This document shows positions 9,418 through 19,469 of a stretch of DNA of 64,000 bases, one piece after another. The stretch is from Paraglaciecola sp. 20A4 (lineage in GTDB: Bacteria; Pseudomonadota; Gammaproteobacteria; Enterobacterales; Alteromonadaceae). Numbering within the stretch: position 1 is the stretch's first letter; every line of letters begins with the position of its first letter. Made by a program: the position numbers and the translations under genes. The DNA lies in the NCBI RefSeq assembly GCF_011378905.1, contig NZ_WTPY01000018.1:1-64000 (forward strand), in the 5' to 3' direction. The notes under the pieces are model-generated. The model made no database searches and was not told where the DNA came from. It saw nothing but the letters and a program-made list of their open reading frames with translations.

Positions 9418-10398
9418 TTAATCATGCAAATAGTCCACTACGGTATCGGTAAAATCTGTAAACAACCCATCCACTTTTAGGTCTTTGAATAGCAGATCTA
9501 ATACTTGTTGCTTCGTTACACCTTCTGGTAATGCATCTTGTCGAAAGGTATAAGGGTGAATATCAAGCCCTACTGCATGGGCATTTTTGGCCAGTCCAGT
9601 GGGTTGCATCGTTTGCATATCTACCAATTGTGGTATCCAAGGACCAATTCCTTGCACGACGGTAGCTAACTCCTTAAGTTTTGCCGGGGTACGTAATACG
9701 TCGTAATCCGTTGGAGACTCATCCCAATCATTTTCACCGAGCAATTGAATCAGTTTTACTTTTGCGCCCAAATCATTGCGTACACGCTTTAATTCGGCGT
9801 AATCAAAACACTGTACATAGATCGCTTTGTTGGCGTCATCTAAACCATGCTTACGTAACGTAGCCAAAACAATTTTGCTAATATCTACACCTTGCTCAAG
9901 ATGCCAAGCAGGGGATTTTATTTCAGGATAAAAACCGATATTTTTATCAAATTGACGATTGAGTTGCGTGATTAATTCAATTTGTTCTTCAAAAGTCGCA
10001 ATGGTGAACTGAGCAGTACCTTGATAGCGTTGCTGAAAAACTTGTTTACCATCAAGATCACTACGCTCATGTACGGTCAAAGACTTTAACTCAGCTAGCG
10101 TGAAATCAAGCGCATAGTAACGTCCATCTTCTCGTTTGCGCAGTGGAAATTTGTCGGCGACATTGGTGACGGTATCTAAATGGATATCGTGCAATACCAC
10201 AGGCACGCCGTCCTTGCTTATCACTACATCTTGTTCGATAAAATCAGCACCCATAGCAAACGCTAAGGTAGTTGATTCCATTGTGTGTTCAGGTAAGTAC
10301 CCTGATGCGCCACGATGAGCGATAACGAGAGGTGTTGCCCAACTGACTTGACTCAGCAGCAGCGCGCCAAGGGATAACGACAAAATAGATTTTTTCAT
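9418..10398 (-). CDS. glpQ: Periplasmic glycerophosphodiester phosphodiesterase
   Basis: GlpQ hydrolyses glycerophosphodiesters to glycerol-3-phosphate and an alcohol in the periplasm. 326 residues. Signal peptide MKKSILSLSLGALLLSQVSWA with cleavage after SWA. The catalytic HRGASGYLPEHT motif is near residue 28, followed by EQDVVISKDGVPVVLHD carrying the metal-binding Glu/Asp and second catalytic His. The length and insert pattern match the periplasmic GlpQ type rather than the shorter cytosolic UgpQ type. No glpT or other glp gene is adjacent, so it appears to be a single-gene unit. Confidence 0.93.
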   Translation of the reverse strand: MKKSILSLSLGALLLSQVSWATPLVIAHRGASGYLPEHTMESTTLAFAMGADFIEQDVVISKDGVPVVLHDIHLDTVTNVADKFPLRKREDGRYYALDFTLAELKSLTVHERSDLDGKQVFQQRYQGTAQFTIATFEEQIELITQLNRQFDKNIGFYPEIKSPAWHLEQGVDISKIVLATLRKHGLDDANKAIYVQCFDYAELKRVRNDLGAKVKLIQLLGENDWDESPTDYDVLRTPAKLKELATVVQGIGPWIPQLVDMQTMQPTGLAKNAHAVGLDIHPYTFRQDALPEGVTKQQVLDLLFKDLKVDGLFTDFTDTVVDYLHD

Positions 10399-10435
10399 GC
10401 TGACTCCAATGTCATAGTTTCCATTAGTGAGGGGG

Positions 10436-10819
10436 TTAATGGTTTTGAATAAGCTCTATAGCGTAACCATCTGGATCGCGGACAAAGGCTATAATAGTGC
10501 TGCCACCTTTCACTGGGCCTGCGTCACGGTATACATCGGCGCCTTGTTTTTTTAACTGCTCACAGACTTGATAAATATCGTCCACGCCGATAGCTATATG
10601 CCCATATGCTGTGCCCATTTCGTAACTGGCTTGGTCCCAGTTGTGCGTGAGTTCTAGCACAGTTTGGCTATCTTCTTCGCCGTAACCAACAAACGCTAAT
10701 GTATAACGATATTCATCGTTTTCACTTCGACGTAACAAGTTCATGCCGAGGACTTCAGTATAAAATGCAAGAGAGCGATTTAAATCCCCAACCCGTAACA
10801 TGGTGTGCAATAGGCGCAT
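10436..10819 (-). CDS. gloA: Lactoylglutathione lyase (glyoxalase I)
   Basis: Glyoxalase I isomerises the methylglyoxal-glutathione hemithioacetal to S-lactoylglutathione. 127 residues. The four metal ligands of the Ni-type enzyme are visible: His5 in [10 protein letters not shown], Glu in VLELTHNW, His in [10 protein letters not shown] and Glu in GYAIELIQ. The length is the short bacterial form, as in E. coli (135). Lies 37 nt upstream of glpQ on the same strand and could be cotranscribed with it, though no functional link is evident. Confidence 0.95.
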   Translation of the reverse strand: MRLLHTMLRVGDLNRSLAFYTEVLGMNLLRRSENDEYRYTLAFVGYGEEDSQTVLELTHNWDQASYEMGTAYGHIAIGVDDIYQVCEQLKKQGADVYRDAGPVKGGSTIIAFVRDPDGYAIELIQNH

Positions 10820-10944
10820 AAAGATCCTTATTAATTAACAAAAAATGTAGCCAAGCCACTGATTATAGCGGGTTAAACATCACAACTATATGACAAAGAG
10901 TAACAAAGCATTGAGCATTCGCGATGGAATAATAAGTAGGGATG

Positions 10945-10973
10945 TGCTGCTACCGAATGACGAGGTAACAGCA
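10945..10973 (-). terminator. Hairpin downstream of sugE
   Basis: TGCTGCTACC / GGTAACAGCA stem with one mismatch and a 9-nt loop, shortly after the sugE stop. It lacks a clear T tract, so terminator function is uncertain. Confidence 0.4.
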
Positions 10974-10991
10974 GTTATTGAATGGACGCGA

Positions 10992-11306
10992 CTAACTACT
11001 TAATTTTAAACCAATCACACCTAACGTAATAGTCAATAGGCTCAATATCCGTAGTACCGTTACTGGCTCATTGAACAAAATCATACCTAGGATAGCCGTG
11101 CCGATGAGCCCAATTAGAACCCAGACAGCATAAGCAGTACCTGCGGGAAGTGTTTTCATGGCAACACTCAACAGACCAAAACTAATAGCCATGGCAATTA
11201 AGGTCAATAAAGACGGCCAAAACCGACTGAAACCATCGCTGTATTTAAGACCAATCGCCCACACAACTTCAAATAAGCCCGCGATTAAAAGAATAATCCA
11301 GTTCAT
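10992..11306 (-). CDS. sugE: SMR-family guanidinium exporter SugE/Gdx
   Basis: Small multidrug resistance family protein of the Gdx (SugE) subtype, which exports guanidinium in exchange for protons. 104 residues in four transmembrane helices. The essential Glu13 is in [20 protein letters not shown], and the [16 protein letters not shown] signature follows TM2. The [11 protein letters not shown] and GTAYAVW motifs separate SugE/Gdx from the EmrE/Qac drug exporters. Its leader carries a guanidine-II riboswitch, which independently supports guanidinium as substrate. Confidence 0.93.
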   Translation of the reverse strand: MNWIILLIAGLFEVVWAIGLKYSDGFSRFWPSLLTLIAMAISFGLLSVAMKTLPAGTAYAVWVLIGLIGTAILGMILFNEPVTVLRILSLLTITLGVIGLKLSS

Positions 11307-11329
11307 TTTGTACCTACCAATTTTAAGTT

Positions 11330-11371
11330 GGGTCGTCCCAGATAATAGGCGAGGGATGAGGTCGTCCTCAT
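11330..11371 (-). promoter_or_regulatory. Guanidine-II (mini-ykkC) riboswitch in the sugE leader
   Basis: Two small hairpins with identical ACGA tetraloops, reading the minus strand: ATGAGG-ACGA-CCTCAT, then a ~16-nt linker, then GGG-ACGA-CCC. Paired hairpins with ACGR loops are the defining mini-ykkC structure, in which each loop binds guanidinium. The second hairpin ends 23 nt upstream of the sugE ATG, close to the GGTAGGT ribosome binding region, as expected for a translational ON switch. No covariance search was run, but both motif and gene context fit. Confidence 0.88.
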
Positions 11372-11463
11372 TTCATTGAATTAGTTAAAAATGGATTGTC
11401 GAAATGACCACAGTATTTTAGCACATTGAGCATGCACTTAGTCAAACGTCTAATGCACGTGTA

Positions 11464-12216
11464 TCACACTACCATCAATACCGCAGCGACCCCGGTTACC
11501 GCTAGTACCAACCAGCGGTATTGCTTGTCTGGAATTCGTTTGACGATTTTCACACCAGCGTAAGCACCGAGAGCAATAAAAGGCAGACTTATCAGGTTTA
11601 ACATAAACGAATTGAGTGAGATGGTATGCCAACTGAAAACGTGAAAGGGCACTTTAAATAGATTAATCGCTAGAAAAAACCACGCGCCTGTGCCGATATA
11701 TTCATTTTTTGGAAGTCGCATACTGAGTAAGTAGAGCGCCATTACTGCCCCTGCCAGATTACCTATCATGGTGGTAAAACCACCGAGTAACCCCATCAGT
11801 ATGGCAAACCACAAATAATCTGGGATATTTTCTTTATTGGCGGTTTCCATCCACAACATGATCCCCAAACTGACAAAAATGATGATCCCCATGATTAATC
11901 TAAACAGTTGATCGTCTATATAATTTCCGACCACAGTCGCAATAATCACTCCGGCTGCTGCCGATGGAAATAGTTTTAATAAATATGACCAATTTGCATG
12001 GCGATGGTAATACTTTACGGCGAATAAATCCGCCATGATCAGCAAAGGCAACATCAGCCCTGAGGATTCTTTCCCGCCAAATATAATCGCCATCACCGGT
12101 ACCGTAAACATGGATATGCCACTGACCCCAGTTTTAGCCATACCAATCAAAAACGCTGTTAAAAAAAGGAGACTGAGCGTGGTGTAGTTGAGTGAATACG
12201 AGAACAACTCCAACAT
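11464..12216 (-). CDS. TauE/SafE family sulfite or organic-anion exporter
   Basis: 250-residue membrane protein of the TauE/SafE (DUF81) family, with about 8 hydrophobic helices and the repeated family signature, GMAKTGVSGISMFTVPVMA near the N-terminus and GLLGGFTTMIGNLAGAVMA in the second half. Members export sulfite, sulfoacetate or similar anions; the substrate here cannot be deduced. It stands between sugE and ywbE on the same strand, with gaps large enough to be its own unit. Confidence 0.88.
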   Translation of the reverse strand: MLELFSYSLNYTTLSLLFLTAFLIGMAKTGVSGISMFTVPVMAIIFGGKESSGLMLPLLIMADLFAVKYYHRHANWSYLLKLFPSAAAGVIIATVVGNYIDDQLFRLIMGIIIFVSLGIMLWMETANKENIPDYLWFAILMGLLGGFTTMIGNLAGAVMALYLLSMRLPKNEYIGTGAWFFLAINLFKVPFHVFSWHTISLNSFMLNLISLPFIALGAYAGVKIVKRIPDKQYRWLVLAVTGVAAVLMVV

Positions 12217-12304
12217 GTTTTAGCTATTCCTGATAATGATCATTCTACTAAGTAGCATTTGGGCCGACGGTTATTACCCTTGATATAGTTTATTGAAATA
12301 GGAT

Positions 12305-12499
12305 TTAAGAATGGATAACTTTTACGCGTCCTACTTGACCATCTTCGAGCCGCACTTTGATGCCATGGGGATGATTTGCCGAGTTGGTCAGAAGTTTTTC
12401 AACCACCCCTTGCGTTAAGGTATTGGTGCGTTGATGCTCCTTTAATACAACAGAAACTTCTGCTCCAATTTTCACGTTTGCGCGTTTAGTCCCGTCCAT
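12305..12499 (-). CDS. ywbE: YwbE family protein
   Basis: 64-residue YwbE/DUF2196 family protein of unknown function. Recognisable by GAEVSVVLKEHQRT, LTQGVVEKLLT and HPHGIKVRLEDGQVGRV, which suggests a small beta-barrel (KOW/SH3-like) fold. It starts 33 nt after nth ends, on the same strand, so it may be the last gene of the rsx-nth transcript. Family length is about 60-70. Confidence 0.88.
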   Translation of the reverse strand: MDGTKRANVKIGAEVSVVLKEHQRTNTLTQGVVEKLLTNSANHPHGIKVRLEDGQVGRVKVIHS

Positions 12500-12532
12500 T
12501 TTTTTGCTCCTAAGCTATGTCTGATTAACTGT

Positions 12533-13168
12533 TTATTCGTCTACTTTATCTTTGAATTCGCATAAGTCTTCTACAATGCAAGAGCCACAGCGAGGTTTGC
12601 GGGCAATACAGGTATAGCGGCCATGTAAAATAAGCCAATGGTGTACGTCTACTTTAAACTCGGCAGGGACTACCTTAAGCAGTTTTTTCTCGACCAAATC
12701 AACATTTTTACCTACTGCAAATTTGGTCCGGTTGCTCACCCTATCAATGTGGGTGTCGACGGCAATCGTTGGCCAGCCGAATGCGGTGTTAAGTACAACA
12801 TTCGCTGTTTTTCTACCTACGCCAGGTAAGGCTTCTAGAGCTGCACGGTTCTCTGGTATTTCTGAATTATGTTGCTCTATCAGTATTTTACAGGTTTTTA
12901 TAACATTAACGGCTTTGGTATTGAACAAACCAATGGTTTTGATAAATTCTTTCACACCATCAACGCCCAGGGCATAAACACTTTCAGGAGTATTAGCAAC
13001 AGGGAACATTTTTGCCATCGCTTTATTTACACTTACATCCGTGGCTTGGGCAGATAACAACACAGCAATCAATAATTCAAATGGACTGGTGAAGTTTAAC
13101 TCTGTGGTCGGGTGCGGGTTCGCATCACGCCAACGCGTTAACATCTCAATGCGTTTTTGTTGATTCAT
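12533..13168 (-). CDS. nth: Endonuclease III
   Basis: DNA glycosylase/AP lyase that removes oxidised pyrimidines. 211 residues, as in E. coli (211). The helix-hairpin-helix with catalytic Lys is in LPGVGRKTANVVLNTAFG and the catalytic Asp in PTIAVDTHIDRV. The C-terminal [4Fe-4S] motif C-x6-C-x2-C-x5-C is complete in CIARKPRCGSCIVEDLC. It follows rsxE by 28 nt, the same rsxABCDGE-nth order as E. coli. Confidence 0.97.
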   Translation of the reverse strand: MNQQKRIEMLTRWRDANPHPTTELNFTSPFELLIAVLLSAQATDVSVNKAMAKMFPVANTPESVYALGVDGVKEFIKTIGLFNTKAVNVIKTCKILIEQHNSEIPENRAALEALPGVGRKTANVVLNTAFGWPTIAVDTHIDRVSNRTKFAVGKNVDLVEKKLLKVVPAEFKVDVHHWLILHGRYTCIARKPRCGSCIVEDLCEFKDKVDE

Positions 13169-13196
13169 CGAAGTGTATTCCTATTAGATATGAATG

Positions 13197-13895
13197 CTAT
13201 GTTTCAGCTGTGACGCGAGCCCTTTGTACGACTTTTGCCTCTTGTTTAGCAGCAAACATGTTTGCAAAACGTTTGTCTAACACGTTTTTTACAGCAATAA
13301 GTAAGCCCATTCCTAAAAATGCCCCTGGCGGTAATATGGCTAGCAAGAAGGGAGAGTCAGTCGTGAATACGGTGATTTTTAGGCTACTGGCCCAGTCGCC
13401 TAATAATAAGTTAGCACCAGCAAACAATGTGCCGTAGCCAAGAAGTTCGCGCATTGCGCCGAGTAAAACCAGCACAGCGGTAAAGCCTAAGCCCATCATT
13501 AATCCGTCGAAGGCTGCATATCCTACTGGGTTTTTGGATGCATAGGCCTCCGCTCGACCAATTATCGCGCAGTTCGTGACGATCAATGGAATAAATATTC
13601 CCAGTGCCTGATATAACTCGAAGGTATATGCGTTCATTAGCAGCTGCACGACCGTTACAAAAGCAGCAATTATCATTACAAAAATAGGGATACGGATTTC
13701 ATTGGGGACGACATTACGGATAATTGATACCGTCGCATTGGAGCCAATCAATACCAATGTTGTTGCTAACCCTAAGCCTAGTCCATTAGTAATGGTGGCT
13801 GTAACGGCTAATAGTGGGCACAACCCAAGCAATTGCACTAGCGCAGGGTTATTTTTCCACAACCCTTGCCAGCTTAGTTGTTTAATTTCATTCAT
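13197..13895 (-). CDS. rsxE: Electron transport complex subunit RsxE
   Basis: Integral membrane subunit of the Rsx/Rnf complex, which couples NADH and ferredoxin-level electron transfer to ion movement and keeps SoxR reduced. 232 residues, six predicted helices. Homologous to NqrD and RsxA, with [19 protein letters not shown] and [20 protein letters not shown], the latter containing the conserved Cys thought to bind a shared iron-sulfur centre. Begins 6 nt after rsxG. Confidence 0.96.
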   Translation of the reverse strand: MNEIKQLSWQGLWKNNPALVQLLGLCPLLAVTATITNGLGLGLATTLVLIGSNATVSIIRNVVPNEIRIPIFVMIIAAFVTVVQLLMNAYTFELYQALGIFIPLIVTNCAIIGRAEAYASKNPVGYAAFDGLMMGLGFTAVLVLLGAMRELLGYGTLFAGANLLLGDWASSLKITVFTTDSPFLLAILPPGAFLGMGLLIAVKNVLDKRFANMFAAKQEAKVVQRARVTAET

Positions 13896-13901
13896 ACGAG
13901 A

Positions 13902-14549
13902 TCACCCTTGTATCGCTAATTGGCTGCGACATTCGTTGCTAGCAGAAAAAATTGCGTCATGATTCAATTGATAATACTCGACGGCTCGTTTTACTGCACC
14001 AACGACTGCTCTCGGCGTGATAGTCGCTCCGGTGAATTGATCAAATTGACCACCGTCTTTTTTTACTGACCAATTCGGTGCATTTTCAGTGGTCAGTGTT
14101 TGATTGGTAAAACCGAGAACCCAATCGCTGATCCGTAGATCAATTTTATCACCTAGGCCAGGTGTTTCCTTATGATTTAGCACGCGCACACCTGTCACGG
14201 TCGACTGGTCTTTTATACCCACAACTAACTCAATGCGCCCACTGTATCCATCGGGCGCAGTGGTTTCGATAACAGCAGCTACCGGCAGATCGTCTTTAGT
14301 GGCGCGGTAAATATGATGGGCGGTTTTCGAGCCCAAATAATCAACTGACGTTACCAACACACAATCACGCTGCATTTCATTGTTATAGCTATTTCTAGGA
14401 ACAAGTTCATCCAGAATTTTTAGCAAGGTTAGTTGATGCTGGTGTTCAATTTTTTCTTGAGTACCAAAATAGGTAAGCGCGATAAGGCCACTGGTGATTA
14501 TCGCGAATAAGCTTAATATCAGACCATTTTTAGCGATAACGAATTTCAT
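13902..14549 (-). CDS. rsxG: Electron transport complex subunit RsxG (FMN-binding)
   Basis: Periplasm-facing flavoprotein subunit, homologous to NqrC. 215 residues with one N-terminal membrane anchor ([20 protein letters not shown]). The covalent FMN attachment motif S/T-G-A-T-x-T appears as [13 protein letters not shown] near residue 175, FMN being linked to the Thr after [12 protein letters not shown] motif typical of FMN-binding domains precedes it. The start overlaps the end of rsxD by 4 nt. Confidence 0.95.
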   Translation of the reverse strand: MKFVIAKNGLILSLFAIITSGLIALTYFGTQEKIEHQHQLTLLKILDELVPRNSYNNEMQRDCVLVTSVDYLGSKTAHHIYRATKDDLPVAAVIETTAPDGYSGRIELVVGIKDQSTVTGVRVLNHKETPGLGDKIDLRISDWVLGFTNQTLTTENAPNWSVKKDGGQFDQFTGATITPRAVVGAVKRAVEYYQLNHDAIFSASNECRSQLAIQG

Positions 14550-15619
14550 CTGCGTTCTCCTTTAGCATCTTTTTGATGTCCGTAAGTACGCGGTCGGGTG
14601 TAATAATCGATTAGGGGTACCGCCATGTTCATAATTAAAACAGAGAACGCTATGGCGTCAGGGTAGCCGCCCCACGTGCGAATAACGTATATCCAAAAAC
14701 CAATAGCAGCACCGAAAATAATGCGGCCTCTATTGGTTGTTGATGCAGATACTGGGTCGGTTGCAATGAAAAATGCGCCAAGTATAAGACTACCGTTGAA
14801 TAGATGAAATAGAGGAGACGCATAGCGATCACCATCGACTAAAAACATCACGCCCGCGCAGATAACCATCGCGCCCAGCATGCCTCCCGGAATGTGCCAG
14901 TTAATAATTCGCGCGCGAATAAGATACAAACCGCCAGCCAAATAACCCATGCTAACCCAAGACCAGCCGATACCTAAACTGCCGTCGAAAATGCTCGACT
15001 GTAAACCCTCTTCATAGGTTAATCCTTGGGCAAGACCTGTTTTGATGGCATCTAGTGGCGTGGCCATAGTATGACCGTCAACGGTATTTTGTAATTGAGC
15101 GAGGCTAAATCCATCGGCAGTAAAACCTGTCATTACGGCGTAAATAGCATCGACGATACTAGATTGATGCATGGTTAAACTTTGCACCGGTAGCCATTGG
15201 GTCATTTGTACAGGAAAAGACACCAGTAACATCACATAAGCGGCCATAGCAGGGTTAAATACGTTAAACCCCAAGCCTCCGTATAGTTGTTTGACCATGG
15301 CAATAGCGAAGAAGGTGCCGATTACGACTACCCACCATGGGGCAAAAGGTGGGATACTAATTGCCAATAAAATGGCTGTTAATATAGCGCTGTAATCCTT
15401 AATAGCACGTTCGAAGTCTCGTTTACGCAGTTCTAAAATACTGGCTTCTGTGATCAAAGCGGTGATAACAGCCAAGACTATTTGCACGAGTACACCAAAG
15501 CCGAAAAACCAGGTTTGTAATAATATTCCTGGGATCAAGGCATAGATGACCATACGCATGACTTGACCAGTGTTACGTTTAACATGCTGATGGGGAGAAC
15601 TCGCGAGTTTATAATTCAT
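14546..15619 (-). CDS. rsxD: Electron transport complex subunit RsxD
   Basis: Membrane flavoprotein homologous to NqrB. 357 residues with about nine helices. The likely covalent FMN site is the Thr in [15 protein letters not shown] (~residue 187), by position and by analogy with RnfD/NqrB. Other family blocks are [21 protein letters not shown] and [16 protein letters not shown]. Separated from rsxC by 9 nt and overlapping rsxG. Confidence 0.95.
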   Translation of the reverse strand: MNYKLASSPHQHVKRNTGQVMRMVIYALIPGILLQTWFFGFGVLVQIVLAVITALITEASILELRKRDFERAIKDYSAILTAILLAISIPPFAPWWVVVIGTFFAIAMVKQLYGGLGFNVFNPAMAAYVMLLVSFPVQMTQWLPVQSLTMHQSSIVDAIYAVMTGFTADGFSLAQLQNTVDGHTMATPLDAIKTGLAQGLTYEEGLQSSIFDGSLGIGWSWVSMGYLAGGLYLIRARIINWHIPGGMLGAMVICAGVMFLVDGDRYASPLFHLFNGSLILGAFFIATDPVSASTTNRGRIIFGAAIGFWIYVIRTWGGYPDAIAFSVLIMNMAVPLIDYYTRPRTYGHQKDAKGERR

Positions 15620-15628
15620 ATACAGGTT

Positions 15629-18322
15629 TTAATCTTCTGATGATTTCAATTGAGCCGCTTTCTTGGCTTTTGCTTTGGCAACCGCAATTGCGATACGACG
15701 CTTCTTCTCGTCTAGCGCTTCTTCAGCTTCCGATAGTTGCGTCTCTTGATTGATCGTTGACGTCACAGACTGATCAGGTAATGGCGCGGGTACTTCAATA
15801 TTTTTTTGCACATCATACTTGTTAGGTAATACGTCGCTGGCTGCCTCTTTGGCTAATTTTTTAGCTTTTGCCTTTGCTACAGCAGCAGCGATACGTGCTT
15901 TTTTTTGATCTGCAGGGTCAAGTTGTTCTATTAACGCTTCATCATCGGGTACTGGAGTTTTAGATACACTTTTTACAGGCTCTTCAATTTTGCTTTCTGT
16001 TAATGTCAATGTGTCAGGAAAATCGTATGAAGACACCTCAGCTTGGACTTTATCTTGCTCTACTTGTAGTGCTTTTTTGGCTTTTGCTTTAGCCACAACA
16101 GCAGCAATGCGCTGATTTTTCGCTGAGACCTCACTTTGCAAACTGTCATTAGTTTGGCTTTGATAAGTCGAATTCATTTCTGGGTTGAGTTGGGGCGTTA
16201 CCAAAATTTTTTGTACCGCAACGGTTTTTTCGTCCCCTGTAATCTGTGGTTCCACAGGTATTTCTGTGGCTAATTTTTCGGCTTTTTTTGCCTTTGCTCG
16301 AGCGATAGCAGCAGCAACGCGTTCATCTTTAGATTTACCCGGGGCAGATGATTCTTTGGGGGGATAAGAGGGCGTTATTTGGTCCTGATCGATTTTCGGC
16401 TCAAGGGGAGCTGAATCTGCCTGCGCTAATCGTTGTGCTTTTTTCTCTTTGGCTCTCGCTATGGCTGCAGCAACACGGGAATCCTTTGAGTTACCGGCTG
16501 TTTCAGTGGGCTCAGCTTGTGTTTCGACTAACGCTTCGTTTGCCGAAGCTGAAGTCGGGGTATCAGTAATGGCAACTGAATCTGTGTTGGCCTCATTATT
16601 ATTTATTTTCTGGGCTTTCTTTGCTTTTGCGCGCGCAATTGCGGCAGCTACTCGATCATCTTTGGATGTACCTGAAGATTGGATTGGCGTGTCTTGATTT
16701 GTTTGAACTGACGGCGCTATAGATGTTGGCTCGTTAGCATCATATTCGGCTTGCTGTGCTTTCTTGGCTTTCGCTCTGGCTAATGCCGCAGCGATTTTAT
16801 CACCGGCGTCATTGCCTTTGTTTTGCATCGCTGATTTACGCGCTTCTGCTGCTTTACGGTGCTTTTCGTCTCTGGCTTCCTGTTCTCTTACCAAGCGGGC
16901 TGCGCGACTTTCAAAACGTTCTCTGGCTTTATCTGATTTCTGCTTTTCTTCTTGCTCAAGCCTAATTTCAGCTTTTGTTATACGGTAATAGTGCACAAGC
17001 GGTATATCGCTGGGACATACGTAGGCACACGCACCGCATTCAATACAGTCAAATAAATTATAATCTTGAGCTTTATCTAATTCTTTTGCCTTACTATGCC
17101 AAAAAAGTTGCTGGGGCAATAAGGATACTGGACACGCATCTGCACATGCACTGCACCGAATGCAGGGTTGTTCGGCTTCTGGTTCTGCTATTTCATCTTT
17201 AGTAGGTAATAAAAGGCAATTGGTTATTTTAACCACGGGTACTTGATCACTGGCTAACGTAAAGCCCATCATTGGGCCGCCCATGATAATCTGCTTTTGT
17301 GATTGCTTCTGTGCCAAATAGCCAGCTGAAGTCAATAAATGTGCAACGGGCGCGCCTATTAATGCCCATACGTTTTTCGGGGTGCTTACCGCATGGCCTG
17401 TGATAGTAACCACGCGCTGTATTAAAGGTTTACCGGAAAATACTGCGTCTGCGATTGCGTAGCACGTTCCTACGTTGTGCATTATTACACCAACGTCGAT
17501 TGGCAAACCTTGCTTGGGTACTTCTCGATTCGTTAATACCTGAATAAGCTGTTTTTCACCGCCTGCAGGGTATTTAGTCGCAATGGGCACTACTTTATAA
17601 TGCTCACTTTGTTGACAAGCCACTCGCATAGCTTCTATCGCCTCAGGCTTATTATCTTCTATGGCAATATATACCTGCTTAGGTGACAGTAGATGACATA
17701 ACACGTCGATACCTTGGCGAATTTGCCATGCATGCTCTCGCATCAAACGATCGTCTGCCGTGATATAAGGCTCGCACTCAACACCGTTGATAATAATAAA
17801 TTCGACGTCTTTTTTCGGTGCTGCTTTTATATGTGTAGGAAACCCTGCGCCGCCCATACCAGACACGCCAGCATTGCAAATCGCTTCAAGCACAGCAACC
17901 TTAGGCAATGATTGATAGTCTTTTAATGGGGTAAGGGTTATCCATTTATCGAGAGTATCGGGTTCGATAACTAACGTTTGCTCAGGCAGCGCCGAAGGAT
18001 GGGCAGATACATGAGGCCCAACACTTATCACCGTGCCCGATGTGGATGCATGAACCGGAACCGCAAATGGGTTTGCGCTGCGAGTAAGAGGTTGGCCTTT
18101 TAATACATGTTCACCTGGACTAACAAGCAACTGACCTTCAACACCAATATGCTGCTTAAGCGGAATATACAAACGCTCGGGAAGCGTCATGCTTTCTATT
18201 GGTTGACGATTCGATAGTTCTTTTTGTTGGGCTGGGAATACGCCACCGGGGAAGTCCCAAAGTTTATCGCGCTCAACGTGCTTTACAATTTCATCGAAAG
18301 AAGGAATTAACACTCGATTCAT
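15629..18322 (-). CDS. rsxC: Electron transport complex subunit RsxC with long repeat tail
   Basis: NADH-oxidising, FMN- and iron-sulfur-containing subunit on the cytoplasmic side. 897 residues, clearly longer than E. coli RsxC (740). The NuoF-like core has GVSGMGGAGFPTHIKA and INGVECEPYITADDRLM. Two [4Fe-4S] motifs follow, CIRCSACADACPVS and CIECGACAYVCPSD. From about residue 506 the protein becomes an Ala/Lys-rich tail with seven spaced copies of a RVAAAIARAKAKKAQ-like helix, separated by acidic, Pro/Thr-rich linkers. Such tails exist in shorter form in E. coli; their role is unknown. It overlaps rsxB by one base. Confidence 0.96.
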   Translation of the reverse strand: MNRVLIPSFDEIVKHVERDKLWDFPGGVFPAQQKELSNRQPIESMTLPERLYIPLKQHIGVEGQLLVSPGEHVLKGQPLTRSANPFAVPVHASTSGTVISVGPHVSAHPSALPEQTLVIEPDTLDKWITLTPLKDYQSLPKVAVLEAICNAGVSGMGGAGFPTHIKAAPKKDVEFIIINGVECEPYITADDRLMREHAWQIRQGIDVLCHLLSPKQVYIAIEDNKPEAIEAMRVACQQSEHYKVVPIATKYPAGGEKQLIQVLTNREVPKQGLPIDVGVIMHNVGTCYAIADAVFSGKPLIQRVVTITGHAVSTPKNVWALIGAPVAHLLTSAGYLAQKQSQKQIIMGGPMMGFTLASDQVPVVKITNCLLLPTKDEIAEPEAEQPCIRCSACADACPVSLLPQQLFWHSKAKELDKAQDYNLFDCIECGACAYVCPSDIPLVHYYRITKAEIRLEQEEKQKSDKARERFESRAARLVREQEARDEKHRKAAEARKSAMQNKGNDAGDKIAAALARAKAKKAQQAEYDANEPTSIAPSVQTNQDTPIQSSGTSKDDRVAAAIARAKAKKAQKINNNEANTDSVAITDTPTSASANEALVETQAEPTETAGNSKDSRVAAAIARAKEKKAQRLAQADSAPLEPKIDQDQITPSYPPKESSAPGKSKDERVAAAIARAKAKKAEKLATEIPVEPQITGDEKTVAVQKILVTPQLNPEMNSTYQSQTNDSLQSEVSAKNQRIAAVVAKAKAKKALQVEQDKVQAEVSSYDFPDTLTLTESKIEEPVKSVSKTPVPDDEALIEQLDPADQKKARIAAAVAKAKAKKLAKEAASDVLPNKYDVQKNIEVPAPLPDQSVTSTINQETQLSEAEEALDEKKRRIAIAVAKAKAKKAAQLKSSED

Positions 18323-18888
18323 TAGCTCACCTGCTTCACGGGGATACTGTCAATGTTCCAGCGCCACGAAGAAGCCGTCGTTTGTGTAGGGATCATATCG
18401 ATACAGTCAACAGGGCAGGGGTCGACACAGAGATCACAACCGGTACATTCATCGCTCAATACAGTATGCATTTGTTTGGCTGCACCTAAAATTGCATCTA
18501 CTGGGCAAGCTTGAATACACTTCGTACAGCCAATACATTCATCTTCACGTATAAATGCAACTTTCTTTATGTCTTCAGTACCGTGAGCTGCATCTAAAGA
18601 CGTTGCCTCAACACCCATTAAGTCGGCAAGGCGTTTTATAGTTGCGTCGCCACCCGGTGGACACTTATTGATATCGTCGCCATCGGCTATCGCTTGTGCG
18701 TATGGTTTGCAACCCGGATAGCCACATTGACCACATTGTGTTTGCGGGAGCAGCTCATCGATTTGGTCAACAAGAGGATCGCTTTCTACTTTGAAACGAA
18801 CCGATGCAAATCCCAATATTGAGCCAAAGACCAAGGCAAGCAGGCCAACCGCGATAAGTGCAGTAAGAATAGTCCAAAACAACGTCAT
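18322..18888 (-). CDS. rsxB: Electron transport complex subunit RsxB
   Basis: Ferredoxin-like subunit carrying multiple [4Fe-4S] clusters. 188 residues. An N-terminal membrane helix ([20 protein letters not shown]) is followed by the Fes motif [15 protein letters not shown] and two ferredoxin motifs, [15 protein letters not shown] and [16 protein letters not shown]. Single-base overlaps with both rsxA and rsxC indicate tight coupling. Confidence 0.97.
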   Translation of the reverse strand: MTLFWTILTALIAVGLLALVFGSILGFASVRFKVESDPLVDQIDELLPQTQCGQCGYPGCKPYAQAIADGDDINKCPPGGDATIKRLADLMGVEATSLDAAHGTEDIKKVAFIREDECIGCTKCIQACPVDAILGAAKQMHTVLSDECTGCDLCVDPCPVDCIDMIPTQTTASSWRWNIDSIPVKQVS

Positions 18889-19469
18889 TAAAACTTCACC
18901 AAGCCAGTAAAGCCTAAGAACGCCAAGGACATTAAGCCGGCAGTGATCATACTAATTGAAGCACCCTTGAATGGAGCTGGCACATCGGCAACGGCTAAAC
19001 GCTCGCGCATAGCGGCAAACAAAATTAACACGAGTGAAAAACCAACGGCTGCACCGAATCCATAAATAACCGACTCAATAAAGTTATGGTCATGATTTAT
19101 GTTCAATAAGGCGACACCCAGTACTGCGCAGTTGGTTGTGATTAAAGGTAAGAATATACCTAGTAATCGATACAGCGTTGGGCTCGTTTTATGGACGACC
19201 ATTTCGGTAAACTGAACCACTACCGCTATTACTAGAATAAAACTTAAGGTGCGAAGGTATTCAATTCCCAACGGCAACAAGATGTAGTGTTCAACGAGAT
19301 AACTTGAAAGAGAAGCAAGTGTGAGAACAAACGTGGTTGCCATCGACATACCGATAGCAGTCTCAAGCTTACCTGATACACCCATAAATGGACAAAGGCC
19401 GAGAAACTGCACCAATACAAAGTTATTGACAAGCACCGTGCCGACTAATAGAAGTAAAAACTCAGTCAT
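18888..19469 (-). CDS. rsxA: Electron transport complex subunit RsxA
   Basis: Six-helix membrane subunit homologous to NqrE. 193 residues, identical to the length of E. coli RsxA. Family blocks are [20 protein letters not shown] and [19 protein letters not shown], each holding a conserved Cys. First gene of rsxABCDGE-nth; the operon promoter should lie in the ~330 bp before the tRNA genes, but no clear box was found there. Confidence 0.96.
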   Translation of the reverse strand: MTEFLLLLVGTVLVNNFVLVQFLGLCPFMGVSGKLETAIGMSMATTFVLTLASLSSYLVEHYILLPLGIEYLRTLSFILVIAVVVQFTEMVVHKTSPTLYRLLGIFLPLITTNCAVLGVALLNINHDHNFIESVIYGFGAAVGFSLVLILFAAMRERLAVADVPAPFKGASISMITAGLMSLAFLGFTGLVKF

